Notes: a model not told the origin generated them from the sequence alone. 64,000 nucleotides of DNA from Triplophysa rosa (GCF_024868665.1 NC_079906.1:15557481-15621480), one strand, 5' to 3'; numbered from the stretch's first letter, positions 1 through 12,155 are shown. Translations and numbers: made by a program.

Positions 1-39
1 ATATGCATGTTATGGCGTGCGTGTGTGTGTTTTAATTAC

Positions 40-3000
40 GCTGTCTCCATCAGCTCTGAGCTTCCAGAATGGTTGGATAATAAGCCAGGATCCCTCATTG
101 CCAGTCCCGTCAAGAGTAACACGCATAGCATTCTTCTCCAGCAACGCTGGAAGACGTTTATTCACTGTTAAATACTTGTTACTCTTCATATGCAGGAGCT
201 GAAAATACATCAAGATTCATTGGAATCATTATTACTATAATCATGTATTCTAAATTAAAAAATGGACATTATACAGACAATATACACACAACACACCTGT
301 GATCAAACATCTATAGAATTTTAGATTAATACGCACCCATGCACATTTGTTTTAGATATCATGCTGTTGCTAAGTAATGAGTAATTTAAAGCTATTTGTT
401 TTGTGTCATGTCCAACCAATGGCTTATTGCACTACAAAGTTCTGCAAGTAATAAGTAGCTTATTAAAAGAAAGTACTTCCTTTTTCTAGATAATTGTAAA
501 TGTCTTGAATGGAAACAATGACTACAGTATGACAGTCCTACTGAATGGCAGTAAGAGGGTTTATCACTTCTAACCACTTCACAGTTTCTCAATGGTGAGT
601 GTTATTTCAACTGGAAAAAAGGCAACAATAAAGCTGCAGAAAGATTGCGTGGGTTTGTTTAAAATGCAGGGCCGGGTTCACTTTACGTGTCAAATTTTAA
701 TGTGCTGTAAACTGAAGTTAGCACTGAACTGGGACTATTAATTGGTTTCGGTGACTTATTCTGTGTGTTTGCGTCTGTTTACACGAAACGCAGTGTCATT
801 TCCATAACAAAGAATTTGACCTGACGAACTGAATGTGTTATCTAGAGCACTGGTCTTTGTAAATACACCATAAACCAATAATATATTATATGCAATTGAC
901 AATTCATAATTCAAGTTTTAAGTGTTGTCTATTTATTTCTCTGCAGGATGTAGCAATGCTGTTAAATAGCTTGAAATTAATTCAGCTGTTGCCATAGATT
1001 TTAGGACTTCTTCATTCAAATAGAAAAACTTCATTAATTCACTCGCCTGCATGCAATTTTTTGTCATGGATGACATAAGGAGCACATTGATGGAATTTTA
1101 TTTTATACAATTGCAGTTTAAAAATGTCAAGGGTTGTCAAGCATACTAATTCTAAACAATACAGGGGTGAGTAAATAATGACAGAATTTAATAGTTACAC
1201 AAAATGTCACTTTAACTCTTTGTGGAAAGAAACCAGACAGCGGTACATTTCTAAGCAAAAGCAGTAACCCACAGGAATCACTGTGCATAGGCACTTGTTT
1301 TTATTTCAGGATACTCTATGGTATCAGGATAAGGTTCTGTTTCCTATAGTGTGGGCATTGTTGCTAGTGTCTTATCTCTATGTGACGTCACTGACAAAAA
1401 TGACACGTTTCCTCACAGTCGGAGATAAAGATGAGTATAGTTTTAAGCCTATCAACAAACTAATAACGGTTATTTTTCCTTGCTCCGCTTCAGAAATAAC
1501 TTTCCTGTTCGTCTGATCACACAAAGACCTTACTTTCAGCCCCTCCTCTCCACAGAGACTAGGCATACTGTATCTAGCTATGCTGCTGCATCCTGCTATG
1601 AAATGCCCACATGTTATGATCCAATCATATGCTGTTGCATAAAATCCCCACCCTACATTTTTTGTTACGTGTCCTGTCTCACTCTAAAATACACCACATC
1701 ATGAATGTAAAATTGTTTGTGAATGCTACATGTAAGGGATATTCCACCCAGTAATGAAAATTCTGTTATCATTTACTCACCCTCTAGTTGTTTCAAACCT
1801 TTATACATTCATTTGCTCTGATGAACACAAAGAAAGATATTTGGAATAAAGTTAGCAACTGACATTTCCACCCCATCATTGACTATCATAGTAGGAAAAT
1901 AATTGTATCTTTTTTTTTGTTCTGTTGAACACAATATGAGATATTTTCAAGAAATTAGGAAAGCAAACTGTTCTAGGGCACCTTTGACTACCATTTTAAT
2001 TTTCCTACTATGGTAGTCAATGATGTTCCAGAACTGTTAGTTGCTAAAAAATGTTCAAATATATTTCTTTGTGTTAAACAGAGCAAAGAAATGTATACAG
2101 GTTTGGAACAACTGTGGGAGTAATTCATGACAGAATTTTCATTTTTGGGCGGAGTATCCCTTTAAGACGTGGACTTTTCAGAGTACAGAACTTGGTGTTC
2201 AGCCTCCTTGTGAATTCTAAATGAAATGCATGACTTTGCATAACCAGGACAACTCTTAATCTTTTGTTTCTAGAAACTAGAAACTGTGGCTTATGCCACA
2301 GACCTGCAGAAATTCTACATTTCTCCCCCATTTAAGACCTTAAATGGCTTTACATTTGGGCACACTTGTCTGGACTAGCTTATTGTTTAATGAAGCTTTA
2401 CTCCTGCTTATATGTAGAAGCATGATTGAAGATACATACAAATATGGGAAGATGGCAACATTAACCGTATCAGGAACTCAGTCACAGGTACGATTTTATT
2501 CACTATGTGCTCTCACCTGAATGACACTGCCATATTTTACGACGTCCCCGTGGACCTTTTTGTTCTCTGCGTCGTTCTGTTTTTGTTCCAAGTTAGCTGC
2601 ATGCTTTGGTACAGGCAAAAAGGGAAAAATAATTAACACATAGAACGACAACAGACTTAAATGTCAAATACATCAATCAACATCTACACCTGAAATGTGT
2701 AGTAAATCCATTCAACACATGGGATTACCATTTCCCTCTTTGCTCACAGCTGTAACTGAAAACTCTCCAAACAAGGGTTTTTGTTTAATGATACAAAGTA
2801 AACAACAACTGTTTTCCGCTTACTTGCAATTTCTGCAGAAGAACCATGTCTCCTATCTTATCCTTCTCGTGCTTTGCCTGTTTGGCCTTCCAGAACTGTT
2901 TCTGAGCAGAATATCGGTTCATGGGATAAACCTTAAAAAGGCAATCTGGATAAAAAAACAGTTAAACAATGTCAGAATCCCTCACAGAGTAATTACTGGT

Positions 3001-5816
3001 GTCTGTTTTTGTATAATGTGACTCATTCGCTAAAAAGCTTTGCACATTCTGTGAGACATGTTGAATCAAGTGTGTTTGAAAGAATGTGTATGAGGAATAT
3101 TTAAGTCTTTTACTAGAAATGAAAAAAAAGTAAACTAAACTAAATTAAACTTTTAAAAAAAGTATTAATTAAAAGTATTTTAGATAAGTATTTTCAGGCA
3201 GCTTTATTCCTGTTTATGATTTGAGGTTACTTTGCTACATTGTTGACCCATTTGGAACCAACAAACCAACATTAATATAAATACCCGCTTCCTACCAACA
3301 CTGAAGTAAATATGTATGTGAAGTGAGTCTAAACCAGTCATGGAAAGATTTCACATGCTCCTTTCCGTAAACTGAAAGTATGAATGTGGGTGTGCATAGA
3401 TGTAGAATGAAGAGAGCAAACCTCTGAATTTTTTGGGAGGGTTGTCCAGATCTCCACCTGCTGGCTCTACAACACAACGGTCATCTACCAACCTGTAAAT
3501 ATAAACACAGAGAGTCATGTACATATCTTGACAAAACGACTCTTCAAAACATCCAAAGAAGTGAATCACTTTCTGAGTCAGTAACCTGACTCCAACTATT
3601 GCAGTCCGTTTCTCAGAAACAGGCTAGAAAATGTGTTTTAGGTTGCCAGGCCAGCCCAATAAGGCCCTTGGCGAGTCTGTTTATCAGAACAGCTCAAATA
3701 GCCCAAGGAAAAACTATGGACGCTTCTGAATGCTGTTTCAGAGAGCAACACGGTGCCAAGTGACTGTCTGTTGTTTCGGTTTCAGGCCTCTATCTAAAAT
3801 TGTGTCCTGATTTCAGAATATACTGTATACAGTAAGAATACGACTCATTCCAAAAGCTTTCAATATATACTTAAATGTAAGATTGTAATTTTATATAAGA
3901 AGGGTTAGCAAATGAACCTATGTTTTTGCAGATAGTTTGTCACTTTTCAAGAGAAAACGTGGGGGGTGTTTCTCATCAAACAACATGTTAATAGTACATC
4001 TCTAAGGTACTGTGTATGTATGGTAGTAGTAAAACCTTAGATCTATCTTGTGATGACCAGCCTGCATTCCCCACAAGGGAATTGCTTATTTTATGTAAAC
4101 TGCAAAAACGTTTCTGTGAGAGGTTAAAGGGTGTGCTAAATTCGGGCATAGAAAATACCATTAGGTCAGTACAAAAACAATGGAATTCTATGGCAAATCC
4201 TCTCAAAGATACCAAAACATTGTGTGTGTGTGTGTGTGTGTGCGTGCGTGATGTAAAAAAACTCAGGAGTAGTGTTGTCACGGTACCAAAATTTCAGTAG
4301 TCGGTACCAATACCAGTAAAATTCCACGGTTCTCGGTACCAATTTCGGTACCAAAGCAAAACACCAGTACATGCTAATTGAAACACAATTTTATTAATAA
4401 AGCTCATTGTTAATATAAATGTATAGAAAGCAATGCCATTTTGTATACATGAAGTATAAGTTAATTGTTGCTGAAACTGTTGTGTGCTCACTGCTGATGC
4501 TGATGAACATCCTCCTCAGTCTGCTGCTGTAAAAGACAAATAGAATAAACTTCAGTAAGTCAACTGACTGAACAAACATGCATATGCAATATTAAAACAA
4601 ACCTCCGTTTTTATACTGCATTTACACAAGATTACTTACATTAAGGTAACTGTATATTAAAATAATAAATGCAACAGATATATTTTTCTTTAGTTTAAAT
4701 GTGGCTTTTTAAACCTAATAGAGTTACAGTATCTAAGACATACACATTGCTAGTCATACAGTTAGTATGCTAGTTTTCTAGCACATAGATTTCAGATAGG
4801 CCTATATAAAATAGGTACTGTAAACCCCACCCTGTCCTCCCACTTATTTTACCACATTACAGTTATAAAAGCGTTAAATGGGTAATAAAGACACTTGACT
4901 GGATTAGCATTGGCGCTAACAAATTAACGCGCAAACAGGGACGTTTATTTTAACGTAACCTTTAAATTTAACATATGATACAACATTCATAATGCAAACG
5001 CGAACAGAATTTGAAACTTACCGCTTGAACTTGTTAACTTAAATCCGGATGCTTCCTCGTTTCACCACAAAACTCTGTTTGTTTTCTTCGTGATATGACT
5101 TTAATCTGAAGTATTTCTGCGCGCATCTCTTGTGGATCGGAGCCGCGCTTATCCGCTCATCACGTCTTATTGCGTCTATAAAAAGTTTCCAACTGACAAC
5201 CTGGCTGTCAGACACAGCATCAGTACCCGGTTGACCCGGGACGGCGGTGGTACCGGGGTTTATGAAAATTAGGTACCGACAACTTTTTTATCTTTAGGTA
5301 CCGACTTGGACCCGAAGTACCGGTACTTTTGACAACACTACTCAAGAGTGATCAATATATATCATTCGTGATCTTTTTTTAACACTGGAGTGGCACTTAC
5401 TTTATAGTAAGTGTACAATACGTTTCACATGAAATATTCTGATCTGTTACATGTATCAAAACGTTTCACATTCCAGGCAGTTGACATAAGCTACTGCATT
5501 ATAATCACAAACACCTGGCTGTGTGCAGCTTTCTCTCTCCCACAAAACATCAAGAAAATCCTGCATTATACAGATCATGTCAATTCACACAAATTACATG
5601 AATTAAATCTATGCGAACTGATTTAATTAAACATACAGTATCACTTACGCAGTCGTTTTAAACAATCGTATATTGCTGCTGAAGGGTCTTGTTGGGGTGA
5701 AATTTGGCGAGTCAAGTCACTTACCCCAGTGTGCTTATGAAACCATTAACAGTTCCTTCTGCATATAGGGACACAATGTCGCCTATATGCAAGAAACTGG
5801 ACGCTGAATCAGACAT
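40..5816 (-). CDS. itpr3: itpr3, inositol 1,4,5-trisphosphate receptor type 3, 5' part (partial gene)
   Basis: IP3-gated calcium-release channel of the ER membrane; only the N-terminal suppressor (beta-trefoil) region is in the window. Coding exons on the minus strand, 5' to 3': 5725-5816, 3422-3492, 2824-2945, 2517-2603 and 40-198, all with GT-AG borders; they sum to 531 nt, exactly 177 codons. The ATG at 5816-5814 opens a protein beginning [20 protein letters not shown]. The family signatures [42 protein letters not shown] and [20 protein letters not shown] follow in order. LHMKSNKY, the [15 protein letters not shown] stretch and IQPFWKLR favour type 3 over types 1 and 2. The remaining roughly 2,500 residues, including the IP3-binding core and pore, lie beyond the left edge. 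The gene is head-to-head with gpr37l1, about 4.2 kb away. No frameshift is seen. Identity as an ITPR is nearly certain; subtype 3 is very likely. Confidence 0.93.
1733..2165. mobile_element. palindromic TTAA-type MITE, copy 1 (itpr3 intron)
   Basis: Left end reads AAGGGATATTCCACCC; the right end is the near-reverse complement (GGAGTATCCCTTTAA). The internal arms carry the shared motif TGAAAATTCTGT and its complement ACAGAATTTTCA. This is one of nine members of the same family in the window. It resembles short inverted-repeat elements described from zebrafish (the Angel type, named from memory). No coding capacity. Confidence 0.8.
4221..4250. repeat. (TG)n microsatellite
   Basis: About 30 bp of TG/GT dinucleotide repeat ending in GCGTGCGTG, a few bases before the target duplication of the hAT-type element at 4270. 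It produces spurious His-Thr ORFs on the minus strand. Confidence 0.9.
4270..5340. mobile_element. non-autonomous hAT-type element, about 1.07 kb
   Basis: Terminal inverted repeats begin TAGTGTTGTCACGGTACC on the left and end GTACTTTTGACAACACTA on the right. Several GGTACC/GGTACCG subterminal motifs lie at both ends. Flanking 8-mers are CTCAGGAG (4262-4269) and CTCAAGAG (5341-5348), a target duplication differing at one base. The 8-bp duplication and the TAGTGTTG end are typical of hAT elements. No transposase ORF is visible, so it is a deletion derivative or MITE. It lies in itpr3 intron 1. Confidence 0.85.
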
Positions 5817-7044
5817 CTTGGCTGATGTGCGGATGCTTGAACCCCGGACACTTCAAAACTCTTCCTGAAAAGCGGGTGTACGCGCGCTTCACCCCCAGTT
5901 GAAGCATAAATCCATCCCGGTGGAGTTGGAGATCACGCAAACGAAAGAAACTACCGCAAAAGTTTATCGCCAACTGAATGTGCGGCCGGGAATCTTGACC
6001 ACAGATGTCCGAGGTACAGAAGTGACTCGATCTTTGACGTTTGGGCTGTACCTGAGCTCATGCTTCAAACCAGGAAGCACACGCAACTTCGTCAAGTCAA
6101 AACACGCCTGTAGGGGAGGGAGTCTAAACGAGAGTCTTCACTTAAACTAGAGCATTAGACATTTACAAGCTATCTGGTTGAACAGCTATGTTCATTATAA
6201 AAAAAATGTGTTTTTGCACTTTTCCTGAAGTAGCCTAAGTGCATTGATAGAAAAACAAAAAATCTATTCGTCTCCATTACACTATAGACTACCATTATGA
6301 ACCATATGCTGCACCATTACAACTATTACAAAATCACTTCATGTTGTTTGTTTTGGGCTTAATTCAGTGAGATTTAATTCATCCACCAGATAACATCCCA
6401 CCAACAAAACAGCACATCATTAACACCAAAACAATTCTCATTAACCATTAAATCAGTCTGTGATGGTTTCTATTGTTGTTTTTTTCAGCAGGGATACCAC
6501 TGATTACAACTGTTTATTTTAATAACAGAACCAAAGTAATGTTTTTAAATTGTTTCTCGTACCTGCATCGGCCCATATAAGCAGACACACCCAACATCTT
6601 ATTTATAAACTAGGGCGAAATTTCCTGCTTCAATTCATAAGACAAAACATGGCATTCAACAACACAATACAAGGGGCAACCCGGTTTAAAATGGGCCTGC
6701 AGTGTAATGTCTTCATGAGAACTTCTGCAACAACCTTTTCTAGAGAATCTAATTTACAAAACAGAATAACTTTGTGCGCACACGGTATATAATAAAATGA
6801 GTTAGAATGCAATGTCTTCATTATTTGATGCTTCAGTAGCATTCTTGCATACATGTGATGAATTTTAAATAGAACTTCTGTAACATTTGACACTTATAGT
6901 TACGGTATACAGTATAAATAGACAGTTATAGTACTACAGCAAGAGTACTTACACTTGTGCTCAATATGTGTTTGTGGTTCATGGTGAAAAGTCTTAGATT
7001 CACAGCTGCTTCATTTGTGCTTGAAAACAAGGTCACAATATGTG

Positions 7045-7125
7045 TTGTTGTTCCTGTTATTCAACTGGTAGAGAATTGTGCTTGCAACAATAAGATTGTG
7101 GGTTCAATCTCAAAAAGCACATGTT
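7045..7125 (+). mobile_element. tRNA-derived SINE remnant
   Basis: An A-box-like stretch (CAACTGGTAGAGAATTGTGC) is followed by a B-box-like GGGTTCAATCTC near 7111-7122. The order and spacing match the tRNA-related head of fish SINEs. No full tRNA cloverleaf is present, so it is not called a tRNA gene. Confidence 0.5.
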
Positions 7126-7641
7126 CAGTTTTGATGCACTGTGAAAATGAGGAATGAAAAAAGTTGATTGAAATCAATGAAATGTGTTGTTATATAAAAT
7201 ATTTATTTACTAAACTGTAAAAGAAAATGAAACAGGCATCGTCAAGGAGAAAAAGTATGTATCCATGAATCTGTGACATGCAAAATCACATCTGTGCATG
7301 GTAGTTGCTCTGAACGACGAGCTGTGTTTCCACGTATTCAAAATGGATGTCCAGGCAAATTTGCATTCAAATCATGCCGCAGGGAGGATGAGATTCGATT
7401 GTGGCCGGATTTGCATTGCTGGCTGGCAATAGAGCTCCATTAGTTTGATTTTGCCATGCTCTCTCCTATGCAATCCCATGTTTTCGGGTGAACCCTTCAG
7501 TTACCTCTTGGAAATTATGCACACGACATGATTTACACCAGTGAGATGTGTTCCTTTTCCTGGAGCAACATCTTTTATAACAGAGCTGAGACCGTGCATA
7601 AAATCATTTAACCGTGGTCACAAACATATACTCTCCCACAA

Positions 7642-7830
7642 TTAAAGGGATAGTTCACCCCAAAATGAAAATTCTGTCTGACATTCTATAACTCTCTCTT
7701 GTCATTTTAAAGCTGTATGACTTCTTTTCTTCCCCAGAACACAAAAGAAGATATTTTGAAGAAAGTTGGTAACCGTATGGGTGCCAGTTAGCAACATTCT
7801 TTGAAATATCTTCTTTTGTGTCTGTTAGCA
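7642..7830. mobile_element. TTAA-type MITE, copy 2 (truncated)
   Basis: Starts TTAAAGGGATAGTTCACC and continues with AAAATGAAAATTCTGTC and ACACAAAAGAAGATATTTTG. The complementary arm breaks off after a CTTCTTTTGTGT motif, so the right terminal repeat is missing. Same family as copy 1. Confidence 0.8.
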
Positions 7831-8949
7831 TGCTGCGCTCCCGCTCCTTGAGGCACAAGAGTATCCTCTACTGGTTAACTCAAAGTTCTTTCCTCATATC
7901 CTTATTGACACAGGGAGATGTTGACTGTGATACAGCCCACTTATCAAACATCACTGCCACAGAAAACTGCAATTTTCTGCATCGAGACACTTATTTGTTG
8001 ATCAGTTTTAGCATGTTGGTAAAAAGAACAGATTTACAAACATCTCCAAGAAATACTGTATTTCTCTACACTACACATTTACTGTAAATGGAGAAGCATA
8101 GTGTTTCTAACTGGAGGATGGCCAAAACAAGCGCTCTAACTGTTCTTCTAAGTAACCACTAATGATTCTGGCCTTATTAGTATTACATTGTGATTTCCGG
8201 TTGGTGTTAGATAGCATTTACAGTATGCTTTATGGTTTTACAGATGCTTCAAAACATGGAGCATTTTACATGATGCTAATTTAGATCAATTTAGAAACTT
8301 AACAGTATGAATTATTATGGTAAATATGCAGTGTTATATAAAAATACAGTGGTAATCTGACAGAAATTACATTTTAAAATGTGTATTAACACCAGACTTG
8401 ATATGCACAACAATATGCACATTTGGATAGCTGAAGATGGAATGTTCCGATTTCAGGTTTTGTTATAAATGTTAGATTTTGGTTTGTGCGCACATGTGTG
8501 TGTGGAGATAATATCATCCATTTAGATGATCTATCCGCCACCCGTACCCACAAAATGCACAGTGCCACTCCTTCCTGTTTTGGTACCACTGCTGCCTAGG
8601 AAACTTGAGTTTAACAGCTGTCTGTGCTGTAACCTATGTGTAATGACACATATAGACCCGGTTTCAAAGACGAGGCTTGCGCCTATAGTCCCAGACTAAA
8701 ATGTGTGACCTGTCTTAACTGAATATAATTCGCCCCAAAATATCTTAAAATATATCAGTGCCATAGTTTTGTCTCAAGATGCACACCAGTAATGTATTCT
8801 TCTAAGGCATTTATATAAAAGCGACATAAATATCTTAATTCATCTAAGGCATAGTCCTGACTTAAGCTAAACTGTGTCTGTGAAACCGGGCCATAGTGTC
8901 TTTATTAAATACAGTAACTTATATTTACACACACACTCATTCATATACT

Positions 8950-9050
8950 TTTTGTATAGCTCACCTGGTATAACATGTTGCTAGAAACAAAGGTCATGGG
9001 TTTGATTCCCAGCTTATACATTTACTAAATCAATAATGTAAACACTGGCT
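8950..9050 (+). mobile_element. tRNA-derived SINE remnant
   Basis: TAGCTCACCTGGTATAACAT (A-box region) is followed about 40 bp later by GGGTTTGATTCCC at 8998-9010, a good B box. The stem arms do not pair into a tRNA, and the downstream sequence reads as a degenerate SINE body. Confidence 0.6.
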
Positions 9051-9718
9051 TATCAGACATTGAGAATAGAAAAATAGAAAGAGCCCCTGTTTCTGTAGAA
9101 TTTAATGCATATGCTAAACCCAATTTTGATAAAAAGAATGCATGACTGAATTTCATTCAATCATTCACTCTCACTGTTTGACAACAATTGGGCTGCAAGG
9201 TGGATGGCTGATATATTTTGCACACAATTCATCTGTTTGTCACTCAAATTTAGCATGCACACTACAGTACATTGTAATTGTAACTCTGATCATTGCTGTT
9301 TGACTGTGCCCTCTCCAGGCCAAAGTGAGTAGTGCTTTTAAAAACGTATGCATGTATTTACATTTATTAATATAGACTTATAATATAGAATATTTATATA
9401 ATTAGATTTATGTTGCATGCATTTACAGTATGGGCATGTATCTAAACAGTCAGATGAAATTGTTGAGCAATATCCATTTTAAAGAGAGTTAAAAGTGTTC
9501 ACAGATATAGTAGTGGGGAAAACTTTGAAATTCACTCTTTTATGTGTCAGGTAAGCTCTTTGTAAAAATGATTGACAGCACTAATGTTTGTCTTTGTTAA
9601 ATTTAGAGCCTACTTTAAATTACTTTTTCATCAGTTTCAGAAATATATTATACTGTACTGCACTGTACTGAATTCCAGTTCACAAAAGAGCAAAGAGGTT
9701 TAAATCATCATGATAATG

Positions 9719-9732
9719 CCAGCAGAGGGCAA
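9719..9732 (+). promoter_or_regulatory. CTCF-like motif upstream of gpr37l1
   Basis: CCAGCAGAGGGCAA matches 13 of 14 positions of the CTCF core CCASYAGRKGGCRS. It lies about 260 bp upstream of the gpr37l1 start, between the divergent itpr3 and gpr37l1 genes. Motif match only. Confidence 0.4.
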
Positions 9733-9991
9733 CCATACCCATCAGAGTGGGGAAGAGCAGCAAAAGGGGGTGTGCCTCACTGGAACCCTATTGAGAGAGA
9801 CCAACCATCCATCCATGGGTTTAAGAGAGCTGCACTCTGGCCAACAGGATTGTAGAAAACACAGGCTTTTGGCATAGGGATCTCAAACTTCGCCAGTGCC
9901 TTCAGCAGGGTTTTCACTTCACCCACTGCAGCCTGTTATTAGGGTGTGACAGAAGATTTTAAAGTGCTTTTAGTGGACTTTTGTTTTGAAG

Positions 9992-12008
9992 ATGTGGTCG
10001 AGAACTTATAAATTGATTTATCTCGTAACACTGGCTTTGATTCTCAGCGTTTGTGTCTCAGGGGTGAAGAAGGGAAAGCCAGGGCACGAAGGTCAAGACC
10101 CAAACGCTAGCAAAAAGACACCTTTGAATGTGGACGAGGACAGCTTTGATCAAGATGATTCACAAGAACGCATGCAGCAAGAAAAAGTGTTCCCTGTGGA
10201 AGTCGGTACGCATAAAGAAGAAGGACCGGTATATGCACAGACTTCTGCAAGTCCTTTGCAATTCACAAAGATGCCCGATTCATCAGTGTTTGAAAATGGA
10301 AACAGCAACGACACCACCGTTCCTAATGGTGATCCAACAAAAAAGAGCATTACAAAAATCCACAATCCATTATATCCTATCACCGACAGCTCTTACAGTG
10401 CCTATGGGATTCTGTTTCTGGCTTTTGTGGTGTTTGCTTTTGGAATTGTGGGTAACTTGGCTGTTATGTGCATTGTGTGGCAAAATTATTTCATGAGAAG
10501 TGCATGGAACTATTTACTTGCTAGTCTGGCGTTTTGGGACTTCCTGGTGCTGTGCTTCTGTCTGCCTGTGGTGGTCTTTAATGAACTTACCAATAAGAGA
10601 CTTCTGGGGGATTTTTCCTGCAGAGTCGTGCCTTACATAGAGGTAAGGACCTTTAAAGTTTGAACATATTTTGAACCTATTGTATGCCTTTTTTATGCTT
10701 AGAATATAGATTTGGCACGGTTCAATTTGTCTTAGTGTTTATTAAAAGCAAATGTTACATTTGTTATTATTAAAACAAAAGCTTTTCATAAAAAAACATT
10801 CACAAGACATTTGTTCTAGATTTATTCAACAGCAATAGTTTAAGGTTCCTAACGCATCAGACTATATATAGACATATGTAGTTCATATAGAATAAAGTAT
10901 ATAACTATATGCAAGTATATAGAATAAAGGATAGAAATATAATATAGAATACAGTATAGAAATGCAAATATGTATGTATATACAGTATATACAGAGAGAG
11001 AATACAATATATGCATAATAGAATACAATATAGAAATATATAAGTATATGTAGTTTATATAGAACAAAGTATATATGCAAGTATATATAAAGTAAAGAAA
11101 TTATGCAAGTATATATAGAATAAAGTATATCATTATATGCAAATATATATAGAATGCAGTATAGAAATATATATATATATAAGTATCTATAGAATAAACT
11201 ATAGAAAAACAGTTTTATGTTCTATGTTATCTATAATAATCTATTCCTATTCACCCACATTTGCCATTTTCTTAATTAAGCCTGAAAATAACCTTTTTTG
11301 CACACCTTTCAGGTAACTTCACTTGGCGTAACCACCTTCAGCCTGTGCGCTCTGGGTATTGACCGCTTCCACGCTGCGACAAGCTCCCTGCCAAAGGCCC
11401 GGCGGATCGAGCAATGTCAGAAGGTTCTGGCTAAGCTGGCTGTGGTGTGGATCGGTTCCATGCTGCTCGCAGCACCAGAGTTACTCCTCTGGCAGCTGAA
11501 TCAGGTGACATCACCAACTCTGGGGATCGAGGTGGACACCTGCATCATGAGCCCATATCCGGACCTCCCAGAATCCATTTACTCTCTCATTATCAACTAC
11601 CACGACGCACGCATGTGGTGGTACTTCGGCTGTTACTTCTGTCTGCCTGTCGTCTTCACCCTGCTCTGTCAGTTGGCCACCTGCCACGTGTCCGGTGAGA
11701 GCGGAAGTTCAAGCAAACGGCCCGAGGAGAGATCCCCATCCAAAAAACAGAAGCTTCAGCATGCTCTGCAGGTCGAGCGACAGCTCAACTGCACGGTCAT
11801 GGCCCTAGCAGTGATCTATGGAGTTTGCACGCTACCTGAGAACGTTTGCAACCTGACCCTGGATTATGCTCCCATCCAGGTATCCGAGGAGGTGTCATCT
11901 CTGTTGGCCCTCATAAACCAGTTTTTCTTGTTCTTCAAGTCGTCCGTGACGCCTGTGCTGCTGCTTTGCCTGTGTAAGTCACTGGGACAGGCCTTTATGG
12001 ACTGTTGA
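9992..12008 (+). CDS. gpr37l1: gpr37l1, prosaposin-receptor-like orphan GPCR (GPR37L1); stops at an in-frame TGA
   Basis: Class A GPCR of the GPR37/endothelin-B-like group; in mammals it is expressed in glia. Exon 1 is 9992-10642 (donor GTAAGG) and exon 2 starts at 11313 after TTTCAG, phase 0. ATG 9992 is chosen because [20 protein letters not shown] is a signal peptide. A long acidic ectodomain follows to about residue 125. TM1 begins near residue 137 ([20 protein letters not shown]). Other landmarks are the [17 protein letters not shown] segment, the TM3 cysteine in [34 protein letters not shown], the ECL2 cysteine in [29 protein letters not shown] and [16 protein letters not shown]. The frame meets TGA at 12006-12008 directly after ATG GAC TGT, giving 448 residues. 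The family's cysteine-rich tail continues in the same frame (separate entry). Tail motifs match GPR37L1 better than GPR37. Confidence 0.93.
10862..11215. repeat. AT-rich degenerate minisatellite in the gpr37l1 intron
   Basis: Repeated variants of TATATAGAATAAAGTATA with ATATGCAAGTATATA spacers, roughly 35-45 bp per unit, fill much of the 670-bp intron. The long Tyr/Ile-rich ORFs on the minus strand here are artefacts of this repeat. Confidence 0.75.
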
Positions 12009-12155
12009 TGCTGCTGTTGTGAGGAATGCCAACCGAGCAACTCCTCATCCACCCAAAATCTTACTGAAGGCAAGCTCAAGACCTCCAACGACGTGTCCTC
12101 CATTTTTTTTGACAAGGCCAAGGACAGTTCGACCATCTTGTCTATCGGAAGCTGA
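12009..12155 (+). CDS. gpr37l1: gpr37l1 C-terminal tail continuing in frame past TGA (48 codons to the next stop)
   Basis: After TGA 12006-12008 the same frame reads CCCCEECQPSNSSSTQNLTE, then KLKTSNDVSSIFFDKAKDSS and a short hydrophobic end, stopping at TGA 12153-12155. Human GPR37L1 has the same layout: a long run of cysteines, then EEC, then a KLKT...SSSI.F segment. With this part the protein would be 497 residues, close to the human length of about 481. The TGA therefore sits where the family has a cysteine codon (TGY) in a palmitoylation-type cluster. The preserved frame and motifs argue that this was coding until recently or still is, through readthrough, recoding or an assembly error. 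A translated product is not shown. Confidence 0.6.
   Translation, partial: CCCCEECQPSNSSSTQNLTEGKLKTSNDVSSIFFDKAKDSSTILSIGS

Larger units (their letters stand above)
5817..9991. other. divergent intergenic region between itpr3 and gpr37l1
   Basis: About 4.2 kb between the two start codons. It should hold both promoters, but I see no clear TATA box for either. The 5817-6120 stretch next to the itpr3 start is richer in CpG than its surroundings and is the best itpr3 promoter candidate. The rest is AT-rich and contains SINE-like remnants (7045-7125, 8950-9050), a truncated TTAA-type MITE (7642-7830) and a CTCF-like motif at 9719. ORFs here look like chance. Confidence 0.6.

Noticed and set aside
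4016..4300. 94-codon plus-strand ORF running through the (TG)n tract
   Set aside because: Its end is low-complexity Cys-Val from the microsatellite, and the rest shows no recognisable domain.
5899..6150. 83-codon plus-strand ORF next to the itpr3 start
   Set aside because: No family resemblance or splice context. It overlaps the CpG-richer presumed itpr3 promoter, where chance ORFs are common.
8950..9020. tRNA gene
   Set aside because: A good B box exists, but acceptor and anticodon stems do not pair and the region continues as a SINE remnant.
9986..9991. Earlier non-ATG start two codons before gpr37l1 MWSRT
   Set aside because: It begins at TTG; the ATG at 9992 gives a proper signal peptide.
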